Assembly (NCBI GenBank): GCA_949825065.1 | Contig: OX463852.1 | Coordinates: 13,554,127 to 13,618,126 of the forward strand | DNA from: Odontocerum albicorne | Lineage: Eukaryota; Arthropoda; Insecta; Trichoptera; Odontoceridae | DNA: 64,000 nucleotides | Reading direction: 5' to 3' | Position numbers and translations under genes: made by a program | Notes under the pieces: model-generated | What the model saw: the letters and a program-made list of their open reading frames with translations, nothing else | What the model was told of the DNA's origin: nothing | The model's database searches: none | Shown: piece by piece, positions 1-11,611 of the stretch | Numbering within the stretch: position 1 is the first letter of the stretch | Layout: every line of letters starts with the position of its first letter

Positions 1-62
1 AGAAATTGCTACATGGTAATAAATTCGCCAGGTTGTATTATATACAACGAAAGTGTAATACG
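1..62 (+). repeat. tRNA-SINE family A, 3' tail fragment
   Basis: The window opens inside the tail shared by family A: ATTGCTACATGGTAATAAA followed by the GTTGTA..TATACAACGAAAG end. The tRNA-like head lies outside the window. Confidence 0.7.
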
Positions 63-136
63 TTAAAATTGCTAAATATACATTTAACAATGTTCTAATG
101 TTAAATTAGTATGTTCAACTAAAAACTTTCTCCATA

Positions 137-305
137 GACGACAACCTCCGTAGCCTAGTGGTAAAATTCTTGATTTCCCCCCGTTCCTCCCGATAGTACC
201 AAAAAAGGGTGACTGTCTGGTAAGTGTTATTCTTTTTAACAATACTCAAACGCACCGAGCGGTAGTGTTGCTAACACTTTCAATGACGAACTGCGAGTTC
301 CATGC
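137..305 (+). repeat. tRNA-SINE family A head with alternative tail (type 2)
   Basis: The head CCTCCGTAGCCTAGTGGTAA is the A-box part of the family A tRNA-like region. The tail (GTGCTAACA-like, then GACGAACTGCGAGTTC) matches the copies at 27287 and 30522 rather than the common tail. Confidence 0.6.
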
Positions 306-892
306 CTACTCCAGACCGACGACTATTGTTTTCTGGTCATGTTTTTTTTAATGTCCGAAATACTAATTCGGATATATTGAAAGGTACCGAATGAAAAAAA
401 AAACTTTATACTCTGAATGTACAATATTTCACTAATCATGCTATCATAGTGATTTTTTTGTGTCAAATCACTTAGATACATTATCTATCTATTTATTTAA
501 CTTGCTGTAATACGCAATTCTATCCCCCATCACTCAATTAAAATAATACATTAGAATCGAATGATGTCTGATTTCTAACAATATGAAAAATACCTTAAAA
601 ATTAATAACATTTTTTTAATGACCGACAAATTGGTAATTAGTCATGGTTAATTACTCATCTCAAAAATACTGTAAAAATAAAGTGATGTTTTTGCAATGA
701 GGATTCAAACCTGCGAACTACTCCTTTCCGAAAGTTGCTCGACTATTGAGCTTTTGCAAACAAGTATTGCATTGCCAATTTTCAAGCAAAAATTTAACTA
801 ACTTTAGGCTCTTTACATCCTATCAATGTCATAGTTTATTTACCATTTTATCCATCCCAATGTTACAATTTTATCCTGTGAAAATATGTCTG

Positions 893-1114
893 ACTATAGT
901 TCGGAAATTCTAGGATGAGTCCTGTGAATGCTCATAAATTTGTCCCAATACAACCTTGTAACGATGTTCAGTAATTTTAATTATTTTATCAACTTTAATA
1001 TAAGCCTCAATTCTAATAAATAGTAAGTTATTTAGGTAAATACATTACATAAGGTTGTATTGGGGCAAATTTGTGATCTGTCACAGGACTCATCCTAGAA
1101 TTTCCCAGCTATAG
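893..1114. mobile_element. Foldback MITE with long terminal inverted repeats
   Basis: The two ends are inverted copies of each other over roughly 60-70 bp each: GGAAATTCTAGGATGAGTCC at the left, its reverse complement at the right, and inner parts CCCAATACAACCTTGT / AAGGTTGTATTGGG. About 80 bp of AT-rich DNA separates the arms. CTATAG flanks both ends. No coding sequence. It lies upstream of the first visible IP3K exon. Confidence 0.65.
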
Positions 1115-1189
1115 TAAAACTATTAGTAACCAGTAGAAAAATATCAATTTTTATTAAAAATTACCCATTAATATTTTTATGAAGTACAT

Positions 1190-1390
1190 ACCATCACACC
1201 ATTATCCTATCTGGGTAACATGAGAGGAGCGCCAAATTTTCCTATCGTAACACACGTCTTCCGCATCCATAATACAACTCGTACAATTTCTCTGATTTTT
1301 TACATTTCCTTTTTTTTTAAATATTAATCTTTTGATCCAACCATATTTCCTTTTATATCCAACAATGTTTTTATTAAATGTTAATTTAAA
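1190..1390 (-). repeat. LINE 3' remnant (GRGRPRKVW family), degraded
   Basis: Shares GAGAGGAGCGCCAAATTTTC and the ATTTC..CCAACCATA stretch with the copies at 8728, 18595 and 23040. Read on the - strand, those copies encode the C-terminal end of a non-LTR reverse transcriptase. This copy is short and carries no open frame. Confidence 0.5.
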
Positions 1391-1817
1391 GTGTTTTGAT
1401 GAAAAAAAATATTACTGTTGTTCATTTAAGTAATTTTTTCTCTTACATAATTTAACACATTTTATAACTTGTATAACGTTAATGCAATCATAAGGTTAGG
1501 TGTGTGCGAAGATCTTAAGGTTTGAGTTTTGATTGTATTCAACTTAGATATTTTTTAGATAAAAGCCGCAATAGCATATATTTTAGTGTAAATCATTTGA
1601 CTTAAGTCCTGTGTGTTATTGAATGTATTAATTTTATCAACTTTATAAGTACACTAAGTCCAAGTTACGCTAAGCTCTGTTTTGTTAATATAATCTAAAA
1701 CCCCGAATGGTAGACAAGTGTAATTCTATCAGGCAACCTTATCGTTAATAAATGGTATTTTGGTACAACCAACGCTATTCTTTGCGTAGTTTTCCTTAAC
1801 CAGAAGTGTTTCCACAG

Positions 1818-1948
1818 CAGCCTACCTCCAGCTGCAGGACTTACTGAGCGACTTTGACTCGCCCTGCGTGATGGACTGCAAAGTAGGGGTGAGGACCTAC
1901 CTCGAAGAAGAACTGGCAAAGGCAAAGGAAAAACCCAAATTGAGAAAG
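1818..1948 (+). CDS. IP3K: IP3K exon A (PxxxDxKxG motif)
   Basis: The acceptor is TTTCCACAG before 1818; a second AG three bases later at 1819-1820 is an equally possible NAGNAG-type site that would change one residue. The frame is fixed by [16 protein letters not shown]. The exon holds the catalytic PCVMDCKVG motif and the basic, glutamate-rich helix [18 protein letters not shown]. The donor is AAAG|GTATAG, phase 0. Confidence 0.93.
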
Positions 1949-4900
1949 GTATAGAGCTTTTTCTAACATATCTTTAAAAATTGTCCTAAACAGGGCAACG
2001 TGGTGTTTTTTTAAAGTCAAGTTGTGTATCGTTTTTTAAAATTTACTTCAATACAGTCGAACTTGATTATAACGAGCGAGAGGGGATCGAATAAATATAG
2101 CCCTTACACGTTATATCTGAGTTAGATATATTGTAAATAGGTACCTTATGTTCTTTTAATAAAATAACAATATCTTCAAAATGACAAGCTTATATCATAA
2201 AACGCTTTATAATTCAATGCGGGTAATCATAAAAGCTAAGTGAACACTTTCATTGTTGTTTATTCCAGGAATTATTTTTTTCCGGCCATCCAATCAATTG
2301 AAATTGTTATGCATAGTGCCCAAAATTTTCTTTGCATATCCGTGATACTCGTATAAGCTCGTTATAACAGAGAGTGATTTTGTGGGAATCAATATCACTA
2401 TAGAGTTTTATTCACTATATCAGTGATGTCTTTAAATCCGTGTTCGTAAAAACCAAGTTCGAACTATTATGTTGAATATATTGATTCTACTCGTACTTGA
2501 GGACGTACGTGGATGAACCATGCCCTTGTCCCTATATTGATGTTTTTTAGCAAATTAAATACTCTTTAGGGGATGGTTAATCAGTAAGCAGTTCATCTGG
2601 CGGAACAACCCTTTTCTATGAAACCATGTGTAATTTTTTTATATTTATTCAATATTTTTCGTTTTAGAAATATTTTGATCTCCTTATTAGAACGTTTTTG
2701 AAAAATAATTTTGTATTTTTATATTTCCACATACTTTGATTTCTTATCACATGATACACTCGGGCGCTGTTGCAGCTGTCATGCGTGATTAGTTTGCCCT
2801 TAAGAAGAGCTTTATCTTTCAACTACACTATATAAATTGTTAGAATGGTCTCGTAAAGATTGACGTACTTGGGTGATCATAAACAAACAAAAATGGAAAA
2901 TTATCAACAAATTGATTGAATCCTATTATGATATATTAAGTAATAAGTACTTCATGCGACATATTAAAGTGTAGATGCGATTTATTGCATCCATCGTAGA
3001 TGGGATTTACTGCATCCATTGTAGATGAGACTTATTGCATCCATCGTAGATGGGATTTACTGCATCCATTGTAGATGTGACTTATTACATTCATTCTAGA
3101 TGTGACTTATTGTATACAAGAGATAAATACAAAGAAAAAAATCATGTCCAAGACATCTATTACACTAGTAATATGGACAAAATAATTGAAATCCCGTCTA
3201 AACTAAAATTTAATATTTATGTTATGACCCTGCCGCACCTCATATCTTCACCAATTAGTAGGTAATATTAATATTGTCACGATTGCAATGTTTTGTATGT
3301 ACGCAAGTAGTGACAGTAAGAACCTTTCTCTATTCGCAACTTTACTATAAGTTAGCTAAGTAATTTTATAGTTTTCATTCAAAAAGTTGGAGCCAAGGTT
3401 TTATATTTTTGTATTCATGTATTAAGCTCAATTTAGAACATTTTTCATTTAATATTTCCAAATTTAAAACGGTCGAGTTTTGATTTGATATTCTAATATT
3501 TGTTTGTATATATCTCCTTTTAAATGGAAGAGTACTTCTCGACCAATTTCTTCCTCTTAATTGTTTCATTGAGATTTTTTTTTCATTTCTAGGACATGTA
3601 CGATAAAATGATCCAGATAGATCCCAAAGCTCCAACAGATGAGGAACACAGACTTAAAGGAGTGACTAAACCACGGTACATGGTGTGGAGGGAGACCATA
3701 TCCTCGACAGCAACACTTGGCTTCAGAGTTGAGGGCATCAAGAAAGCAGACGGGACCAGTTCGAAAGACTTCAAGACAACCAAATCGACCGACCAGATAT
3801 TGGAAGCGTTCAAGGATTTCGCTAAAGGTTTCCCAAACATATTGGTAAGTAAAGAATAGTAATTTTTGTATTGAATTATCGTTTATTTATTTAAATACGT
3901 CACTGTATAGTGTACAAATCGGTGGGTATATCGCTACAGGTTAATCGCTTCCAACCAATCAAAAAACTGTTTAATAATTTTTCTAGTGTTGGTTGAAAGA
4001 TTTATATTCGAGCTTTATACATTATTAATGTGTTGAAAAAAGTACTGTCTGGTTGGATTATTTTCATGAAAATCGCATCCAACTAACCAAAAAGATGTAG
4101 AAAACATTCGTTAATATAATATTATACGTGTAGTCAACCATCATTCCTTTCCTTGTCTTAACCATCAATTTATTATCAGTTATGCCACGTGTTTTAAGCT
4201 GGAGGCAAAATCATATAAATTTAGCTATAAACAATACAGCAGTTAATTAAAACAAACCACATTACAGCCGGCCTCCCCTGAAAAAATCTGAAATTTACTA
4301 ATGGCCAACTCTTTCACAACCAGAACATTTAAACCAATGCCAAAGTTAACCGTAGTAATCATGAAATTAACGAAAATTGTTTTTTAATAAAATAACATAC
4401 AATTTATTGAAGATAAAAAAACTCGGTTTGGGCTTCATTAGTTGTATGTACTTTGATCTCCTACAATGTTCAGAAAAGTATGACTTTGTAATTTGAAAAC
4501 CTGTTTTTTTAATTATTTGTTCCATTCTAATGTTCCATGCAAATAAACGTGATCCCTAAAGTTAAGTTCCCAAGAGTTTACTTTGTCGATAATTAGATAC
4601 TTTGAAATCATATGAAAATTAATAACTCTACACGTCATCGTTTCATATTAGGGATGTCTTCTGTTGGCAAAACACATGACTTCCAACTGGGGTCATGGGT
4701 TTGATTTCTGTTGAAATCCACATAATTTTAAAACGGGTTCAAGTCGAGTTTTTACTCAAGGCCTTTTTAACATATTTCTGAGTGGTTGGATGAGATTGTC
4801 ACATTGCAAAAAAAATTCGACAAGTTGTAATGTATACAATGAAAGTGTAACACAATACATTTGTCATAAAAACAAATTGTCAAGTTATTAATTTTTGTAA

Positions 4901-5271
4901 TTTTTTTTCAGGATAAATATATTTCACGTCTAAAGCAGATCAAATTAACACTAGAAGAGTCAGACTTCTTCCAAACACACGAAGTGATCGGGAGCTCGTT
5001 ACTGTTTGTTCACGACAAACATAAGGCTTCCGTTTGGCTCATTGACTTTGCCAAAACTGTGAAACTGCCAGACAATATCAATATCGACCACTCCTCAAAA
5101 TGGACAGTTGGAAATCACGAAGATGGCTATTTGATCGGCTTGGATAACCTTATCTCCATATTTAACACAATCAAGGAAGAACAGTTGAAAGAACCAGAGG
5201 AATCCGCTGACAATGAACCAGTTATCGCACCAATGATGGTAGTTTCTCCCAAAGACGTCGATAAAACATGA
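1818..5271 (+). CDS. IP3K: Inositol-trisphosphate 3-kinase, C-terminal catalytic part (5' exons outside window)
   Basis: Enzymes of this family phosphorylate Ins(1,4,5)P3 at the 3-position to Ins(1,3,4,5)P4 in the cytosol, ending IP3-driven calcium release. Three exons (1818-1948, 3593-3844, 4912-5271) splice in frame at GT..AG junctions and encode about 246 residues, most of the kinase fold. Visible family signatures, in order: PCVMDCKVG (the PxxxDxKxG catalytic motif), [26 protein letters not shown] and [14 protein letters not shown] (substrate-binding part), [13 protein letters not shown] (SLL motif), VWLIDFAKT (metal-binding IDF aspartate) and [14 protein letters not shown]. Mammalian enzymes read IDFGKT, so Gly to Ala is a small difference. 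The start codon, regulatory N-terminus and any calmodulin-binding segment lie left of the window; no matching exon was found in 1-1817. The gene converges on the - strand K2P channel gene. The family call is very safe; which paralogue is not decidable. Confidence 0.96.
2758..2850 (+). repeat. tRNA-like SINE family C fragment
   Basis: CACTCGGGCGCTGTTGCAGC is homologous to GCTCAGGCGCTGCTATAGC at about 10575, which sits in a clearer tRNA-like element with a GGTTCGAATCC B box. Lies in an IP3K intron. Confidence 0.4.
2971..3120. repeat. 25-bp minisatellite, six copies, alternating (50-bp higher order)
   Basis: Copies begin at 2971, 2996, 3021, 3046, 3071 and 3096, each GTAGATG..TTATTGCATCCAT. Odd and even copies differ consistently at the CATCC-ATC / ATT end, suggesting duplication of a 50-bp dimer. 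It lies in the IP3K intron between 1949 and 3592. Confidence 0.85.
3593..3844 (+). CDS. IP3K: IP3K exon B (substrate-binding segment)
   Basis: The acceptor TTTCTAG precedes GAC ATG TAC and the donor is ATTG|GTAAGT. The exon is 84 whole codons, phase 0 at both ends. The methionine near its start is internal, not an initiator: the preceding Asp continues directly from exon A as in animal homologues (..KLRK|DMYDKM..). It carries [15 protein letters not shown] and [11 protein letters not shown], which are nearly invariant in IP3 3-kinases. Confidence 0.94.
4650..4858 (+). repeat. tRNA-SINE family A, diverged copy
   Basis: The degenerate head (TTGGCAAAACACATGACTTCC) is followed by the standard tail: TTTTTACTCAAGGCC, CATATTTCTGAGTGGTTGG, ATGTATACAATGAAAGTG. 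Lies in an IP3K intron just before the last exon. Confidence 0.65.
4912..5271 (+). CDS. IP3K: IP3K terminal exon (SLL and IDF motifs, stop codon)
   Basis: A strong polypyrimidine tract and CAG acceptor precede GATAAATAT. The exon encodes 119 residues and ends at TGA. It begins [10 protein letters not shown], 24 codons before the first internal Met at 4984. It carries [18 protein letters not shown] and [11 protein letters not shown]. After the kinase core it adds an acidic, non-conserved tail of about 30 residues ending KDVDKT. Confidence 0.94.
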   Translation, partial: DKYISRLKQIKLTLEESDFFQTHEVIGSSLLFVHDKHKASVWLIDFAKTVKLPDNINIDHSSKWTVGNHEDGYLIGLDNLISIFNTIKEEQLKEPEESADNEPVIAPMMVVSPKDVDKT

Positions 5272-8200
5272 TTGTCAAGTATAGAACTCTGAAAAAGTGA
5301 ACTCTTTTTAGAGACTTTTATAAAATGCCCAAGTGATGAGTGTCAGGGAATCAGAAATTCGATAACGGATGAACCAAAATTTGGTTTATCAAAGTATGTG
5401 ACTAGGGCGGTGTTTATGAACGACATAAATATTCCGTCTTTATTTATTAAATTTTGTCCTTATTGACGATAAGTATTATACTAGATCCTATTTTATTTAT
5501 GCACTTTGCATATAATATTTGATCAATTCGTGAATTAGTTTTACTCTTTAAATGTGGAAGTATGCTGTGCTGGATGTTAATTATAAATTTAGGAGAGACG
5601 AAATATCTGTAATTTTGTCTCCAAATATTTGCAGTTAAGTACAAAATATGAGATAATTATGCATTAATACGAATCTTCTTGTGCGAAGTATATTTAGTTC
5701 ACTTTAGAATATCTTAGAGCCTTTAGATGTAAAGTATTGCTTCAGAGTTATATTACTGAGCGATCGGCTAAAACAAAAGATTTCTGATATTTGCTAAATC
5801 TGATATAAATCATATTGTATAAATATTATACAGTTCATCATATTCATAACTTAAAAAACAGAACAACGTTTACACGAGAAACTAACTTTTCGTATGTTCT
5901 TAAATAAATAATTCAATTAAAACATTCAAATAATTATTTAGACGCATTAATAATATTTTTGTTTTACTCATCAGGATAACCATTTTGGCTTATTATTCCT
6001 TAACATTATTGTTTGTTAAATGAAATAACAACAATAGTTTCTATGAATCTAAAAAAATTAAAGTATTTTTTGAACTCAATATATAACATCCTTTTTTACA
6101 ATTTTTTTTAACTATTTTTGGAATTTTTCACTTCACAAAGATTTTATTCGAGACGTAAAGTTTTATTATGAAATTCACCCTCCCATAAGGCCACCATAGA
6201 AACTGTTCTTTTATAATCATTTTTACCCTCTCTTATATCTGGTTGATTTATCATACTCCTATAATCATTAGATTAAAAGGGTTCCGTGCGAATATCAGGA
6301 CTCGACTTGTATATGTGGATGGCGCAACAGGGTAACATGTCTGTAATTGACTGGCTTTATAACTGATATTCTAAACTAATTTTAATTTAATTTAAGACGA
6401 ATACTTTTTTGATTTTTTTTTGAAAGATGAAAGAATTTAAAAATTTGAACTAAATCTAACGAAAAATTCCTTTTTAGTTTAAAAATAAAAGTTAAATTAG
6501 TAAACTAAAAAAAATATATACAATCATTGACTTACTCAAAAGATTCGTAAAATGTTTTTAGTTTTATTTCAGTGGCAACACTCGAAATATTCAGCATTTA
6601 TTTTGGCTACCCATCTATTGTATGGTTGTTCTTAAAAGATGCGAGCTATAGACCGTTTAGGAATCTAGAGCAATCAGAATGATAGTGTTGTATTATTATG
6701 ATACGAAAATGCAATTAATTGGTTTCAAGGTAACATATATTAAAAAAATCCTTTGTACGAAATATAATGCAAAAGATTTATCATTTAAAATTGTTTGATT
6801 TTTATACGAAATTTCAAAATCAAATGGAATACTTTAGTATTAAAAAGAAATAACTTCGTATGTGTACTTGACGAGTATATACAAGATGAACTTTTGAATA
6901 TTGAATAATTATGGAGAGATAAGTGGAATTCTATTCATGTGTGGGTTAAAAAATCTCAGGAATTCTTTTGATCTGAAATATGAAATTATCATCTAAGTTT
7001 TCAATAAATAAATAAACTCAAGGTCAGATATTGTTTATATTGTAATTATTTTATTTCAATTAAGTTTATATTTTTTGTTATTATGGCACCGTTTTGATAT
7101 CGAGTAAGATTTTCGTTTGAATATTAGATGATCTGGTTGATTGGAAGATATTGTCGTATAGCAGTAAGCTCACCAGATGTATCATGTATAATCATGTACA
7201 TAAAATAAAACTATAAATAAGTTATCTGCGTGTTCAATATTATAATATGTAAAATTTTACAACTTGGTTTTGAACTGTTTTTTACTCAATTTACTAGTTA
7301 TACAAATAAACATGATTATAATTTACTGTTCAAAATAAAAAAATTATGTTAATTTACCCCTTATAAAAATGTAGATTGGTTGTTTTTTATTAAATATTGT
7401 ATAATTATCAGAGCCGGGACAAAAAATGTGGTGACCGGGCTATTAGCCTCAGGAGTAATATCAGAGGAGCGCCAAAATTGGCCGACATAAAATAAAAATA
7501 CATTTAAATAATTAAAAATTATATCCAAATATTGATATTGAAAATCGTATATTTTTTTGATGTCCGTGATCATTGCATCATTTGAAAGAAGTTAAAGTAA
7601 ATTACTAATAAAAACCTATTTTAGATCTATTATAGTATTGAACTAGAATATTTGTCAGATACCTCTCTATAGAGCATTTGATTTCTTACAAAATTTATTT
7701 CGATAAAGCGATTGATGATTTTGTCATATTTCATCAATTAAATTGTTGCTATAGATGTTCATTTCATTCTTTTGAATATATCCAAAAATAAAATATTTAC
7801 ATTGTTAAAAAAATGTTACAGATAAAAAAAAGTAAAAACTCCATTTTAACTAACATCAAAATTGGGAGAAAAAATAATTCACTCGCTTCAAAAACTCATA
7901 TTATATAAAAAAAAAAGTATGGTTTAAACGGAACATTTCTTTGTATAGTAAAGGAAATATCAAAAACACAGATGATCAAATATTTTTTATAGCATTTTCT
8001 GTATTTTGTTCAATAATAATTCAAACGCTTAAAATTTTACGTGGAAAAATATATTTAAAATGGTGCAAAAAACGTTAATCTCATTTATTACATATTATTA
8101 TTTTTTACATCAAACGTTGATAATCGACAAAGTTATATATTTTTAGTTCATAACGTAATCTTGAGAATTATAGACTCGCATAGCTTAAGATAAATAATTA

Positions 8201-8529
8201 TTTAAAATTTTAGTTTTTAATATATTATATTATGAAAAGTCATCGTGTGATGTTCTAAAATGGAAAAAAATCATTCAATCATAACATAAATAATACGTAA
8301 CATAAGTCAATGTTTATTTATTTATGCATATTTCCTTCATATTCCCTTTCCGATAGTAAGTTTAATACAGTTTGTAAATAAAACCTGCAAGGTTTAGCCT
8401 TAAAAGACAAAACTGGATGAAAAACAACATTGCGAAAACCTGACGGGGGAAGGGGGCACTCACTTCATCAAAAAGTCTCAGCACGTGCTAATAATGTCAC
8501 GATTTTAATTTGCTATAAACACATACTTA
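5272..8529. other. IP3K 3' flank and intergenic DNA
   Basis: AT-rich DNA with no recognisable gene. A short LINE fragment at about 7440-7490 (CAGAGGAGCGCCAAAATTGG) belongs to the same family as 1190-1390. Short - strand frames here have no motif support. Confidence 0.6.
5903..5908 (+). terminator. Candidate poly(A) signal of IP3K
   Basis: This is the first AATAAA hexamer downstream of the IP3K stop codon on the + strand. It would give a 3' UTR of about 640 nt. The region is AT-rich, so chance hexamers are expected and the assignment is weak. Confidence 0.3.
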
Positions 8530-8726
8530 GGCGACCTCTGTGGTCTAGTTCAACCACTTCCAACACGGTTGTTGCGGGTTCGATTCCCGATGGAACCAAG
8601 ATTTTTTGTAAGAGGATTCCAGGCTGTTTTTCACTTAACAACTTTCTGGTTGGTTGGAAGGTATTGCCATATGGTAATTAGCCCACAAGGTTGTACTGTA
8701 CACAACGAAATTATAACACAATACTA
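8530..8726 (+). repeat. tRNA-SINE family A copy
   Basis: The head GCGACCTCTGTGGTCTAGTT carries the A box, and GGGTTCGATTCCCGATGG the B box. The tail is TTTTTCACTTAACAACTTTC, GGTTGGAAGGTATTGCCATA and ACAAGGTTGTACTGTACAC. One of the better preserved copies. Confidence 0.8.
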
Positions 8727-8727
8727 A

Positions 8728-8995
8728 CCATCATGTCATTTCCCTTTCGGGGTAGACAGAAAAGATAGAGCACCAATTCTACTACCTCGACACATAACCT
8801 TCGTCTCTTCTACACCCATATACTTTCTCATACAACTATAACGATTTCTCTGACTTTCTACGTTTGTCTCTTTCAAAATATCATTCACTTAACCAACCAT
8901 ACCTTCCTTGGTCTTCCTCTACCACGGCTTACACTACATTTGCAGTATATGTGTATTTTGTTAGCCTTTCTTCGTTGAAGTAAACATAAGTTTGA
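8728..8995 (-). repeat. LINE reverse transcriptase 3' remnant
   Basis: On the - strand it encodes SRGRGRPRKVWLVK, the end of a widespread arthropod non-LTR element (..GRGRPRKVWLD..). It is truncated on the 5' side and interrupted. Homologous to 18595-19090 and 23040-23560. Confidence 0.65.
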
Positions 8996-9000
8996 AATAA

Positions 9001-9178
9001 TGAGGTGCATGACTGCGCGGTAACGCACTGGACTCCCGTGCGGAAGGTCGTCGGTCCAAATCCCGCATTGTGCTACTCTCCTCGAACGACACAAGCACTT
9101 TTTCCGTCTACTGTTCGAGGGTATAAGGATGCCTGTCAATATAACTCTCTTATAAAAGAGACTTTTAATCCAGTTATT
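9001..9178 (+). repeat. tRNA-like SINE family B
   Basis: A second tRNA-headed family: CTGCGCGGTAACGCACTGGA (A box region) and GGTCCAAATCCCGC (B box), then a body TCCTCGAACGAC..CTTTTTCCG shared with 50285-50460. Not a functional tRNA: the arms do not pair over a full cloverleaf. Confidence 0.65.
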
Positions 9179-9179
9179 G

Positions 9180-9560
9180 AAAACACGTCTATTTTTTATA
9201 AGGACAGCGCACCTGTCTACTCGGCAGCCGAAAAACATGTTTATTCTTCATAAGGACAGCGCACTTGCCTACTCGGCGGCCGAAAAACATGTTTATTCTT
9301 CATAATGACAGCGCACTTGCCTACTCGGCGGCCGAAAAACACGTTTATTCTTCATAAGGACAGCGCATCTGCCTACTCGGCGGCCGAAAAACACGTTTAT
9401 TCTTCATAAGGACAGCGCACCTGCCTACTCAGCGGCCGAAAAACACGTTTATTCTTCATAAGGACAGCGCACCTGCCTACTCGGCAACTGAAAACACATT
9501 CATTCTTCATAAGAACAGCGCACCTGTCTACTCGGTGGCGTAAAAAATGTGCTAAACTAG
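9180..9560. repeat. 52-bp GC-rich minisatellite, about seven copies
   Basis: Units start at 9195, 9247, 9299, 9351, 9403, 9455 and 9506. The consensus begins TTCATAAGGACAGCGCACCT, contains CTACTCGGCGGCCGAAAAAC and ends ACGTTTATTC. Period 52, last unit 51. It directly follows the family B SINE, so it may derive from the SINE body. Open frames through it are passive. Confidence 0.9.
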
Positions 9561-10370
9561 TATATTTCATAATACATAGTATATATTCAGCACATTTGAA
9601 ATGAAGTTATCAAAGAACATTTGATCCTAACGACATCTATCCGAGAAATCCAGTACTACTAACCGAACAACCTATTATATAACTATGTTGTGATTTTCTT
9701 TCCCTCATGTAGTGATTTCCTCGATACAATTATTTGTGATGATTTGGTTTAAATAAAACATTTATATTGCTATCATATTCTAGTTTTTTAAACTGTAGTT
9801 TGGTATTATTACTATTTAAAAAAAATCTCAAATGTGAGGAATGTTATAAATAAACACATCTGCTTAACAAGACAAATGTCTTCTTTTTTGACATATTGAC
9901 AAATATATGGTAAATAAATAAAAATATAAGAAAGACAATTATATTTTTCTTTCTCTTATTACAATTAATAAAAAAAATACGGTTCTTTATAAATATTTAA
10001 TAAAAGCATTTTTACAGGTTTATAGTCTTACAATATTTATTCTAAATATCATATTAAATAAAGAATTTTTATTTTGGCAATATTATATTAATTTTTCTTT
10101 AAACAAATTTTTCACATTTTAAATAAGGCAATTTTCACTAAGCTCTCTTTCTAATAATAATTTTAATAAATTAATTAAACGTATGATATTAATCTAATTT
10201 ACAACCTTTCTTGTTTTTGGGTATTTTTTTATGATATAATGCATTGAAAATATAATATATTTTTATAAAAATGCATTTTGGCCAGCTAGTTTATCTAGAT
10301 ATCTTATAATAACAATATTCTTTAGAATTTCTTTCTTGCACCATGTCTCACCAAGTTTATCCAGATCAAA
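9561..10370. other. AT-rich intergenic DNA
   Basis: Very AT-rich, many A and T runs. I see no gene, repeat or motif that I can support here. Confidence 0.5.
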
Positions 10371-10569
10371 CATGGCCTAGGTTGGTAAGACGCCTGTCTT
10401 TCGACCCAGAGGTTTGCGGAACCCAGAGTTAAAAAAAGAGAAAGAATTTCTTTCAATCTGATTTTCACTTAAGGCCTCATAAACATCTTTCTGGTTGATT
10501 GTAAGAAATTATCACATGGCAATGGTCCCACAAGGTTGTACTGTGTACAAAAAAAAAGTGTTATACGTG
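10371..10569 (+). repeat. tRNA-SINE family A copy
   Basis: GGCCTAGGTTGGTAAGACGC head, then TTTTCACTTAAGGCCTCATA, CATCTTTCTGGTTGATTG and GGTTGTACTGTGTACAAAAA. The B-box part has decayed. Confidence 0.75.
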
Positions 10570-10690
10570 ATTCGCTCAGGCGCTGCTATAGCTACCAGGC
10601 GAGATTTGTTTAATAGTTGTGGGTTCGAATCCCGAATTGAAGCGACTTTAAGGAGAGTTCAGTCTCTTAACAGAGCTATATGAAATTATC
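10570..10690 (+). repeat. tRNA-like SINE family C
   Basis: GCTCAGGCGCTGCTATAGC, then GTGGGTTCGAATCCCGAATT (a good B box), then GGAGAGTTCAGTCTCTTAAC, the last part also found at about 28213. It sits immediately behind a family A copy, as if inserted into its tail. Confidence 0.55.
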
Positions 10691-11030
10691 CTTTATAAGA
10701 AATAAATAAATTAGAGTTAAAATGCAGGTAGATTTGCAATAAATAACGCAACTGAAAAATATCACAGACTATGTTCGCGTAAAAATATCAAGCCAGTAAA
10801 ACAATGGGTATTTCATGGCTAAATTTCGCCTTTAAAATTATTTTGTTCCATAAAGGTCCATACAAAGTTATTCAAATTCAATGGGAAATTTTATATATAG
10901 TAGCACCATTTAGATAGCAAAATCTCTTCTAGGGTACTCTAACTCAGTATTCGAATCCACTATTATTAAACCAATCTCTTTTGGCAGCTATAACACCGCC
11001 CGAACAAATTATTTATAGCATTTTCTTTAT

Positions 11031-11222
11031 ATACAGTACAACCTTGTGAGATTATTGCCTTGTGGCAATCTCTTCCGATAAACCAGAACCTTGTTTATGA
11101 GACCTTAAGGGAAAAACCACACTGAGAACCTTTTTTTTTAATCTTGGTTCCAGCGGGAATCAAACCCGCGATCTCCTGGTCGGAAGACAGGCGTTTTTAC
11201 CAACAAAGTCATGGAGGTCATC
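11031..11222 (-). repeat. tRNA-SINE family A copy, antisense
   Basis: Reverse-oriented copy. ACAGTACAACCTTGTGAG (tail) is at its left and TCATGGAGGTCATC (head) at its right, with the B box GGGAATCAAACCCGCGATC between. Confidence 0.8.
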
Positions 11223-11535
11223 AAATGGGGTGTTTTCTTAATTATCAAAAAACAAGTCAAATATGGAGGGGGAGATTATTTTTGCAAATATACGTTCAAA
11301 TACTGTTCAGACAGATGACCCGATTGGATGTGAATTAAAAGCCCAAAATAATTGGAAACCTACAGATTCGCTGGCGAGAGCGAAGAATCAAGTTAAGAGA
11401 GGTTCCCTAAAACCAAGCGTAAGGGACTGCTTGAAAAGGTGAGAGTCAGAGTTGCTACGAATTTCATCAACGACCCACTTTGCACTGTGATTATTATATT
11501 ATTCATAGATATTTTAGAATTTTTATCACAAGTAG

Positions 11536-11541
11536 TTTATT
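11536..11541 (-). terminator. Poly(A) signal of the K2P gene
   Basis: AATAAA on the - strand, about 70 nt after the stop codon, within 3' flank shared with no repeat. It is well placed for a short 3' UTR. A cleavage site cannot be fixed from sequence. Confidence 0.5.
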
Positions 11542-11611
11542 GTCTTTCATTTATGACACCCGTCCAATGTAAGCCATTATTTTTAACTGTTAAATCCAAG
11601 TCACTGTTATA

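Noticed and set aside
1695..1925. - strand 76-codon ORF
   Set aside because: Overlaps IP3K exon A antisense and has no family motif.
9180..9560. CRISPR-like array
   Set aside because: Units are contiguous 52-bp near-identical copies with no unique spacers, in a eukaryotic genome. It is a minisatellite.
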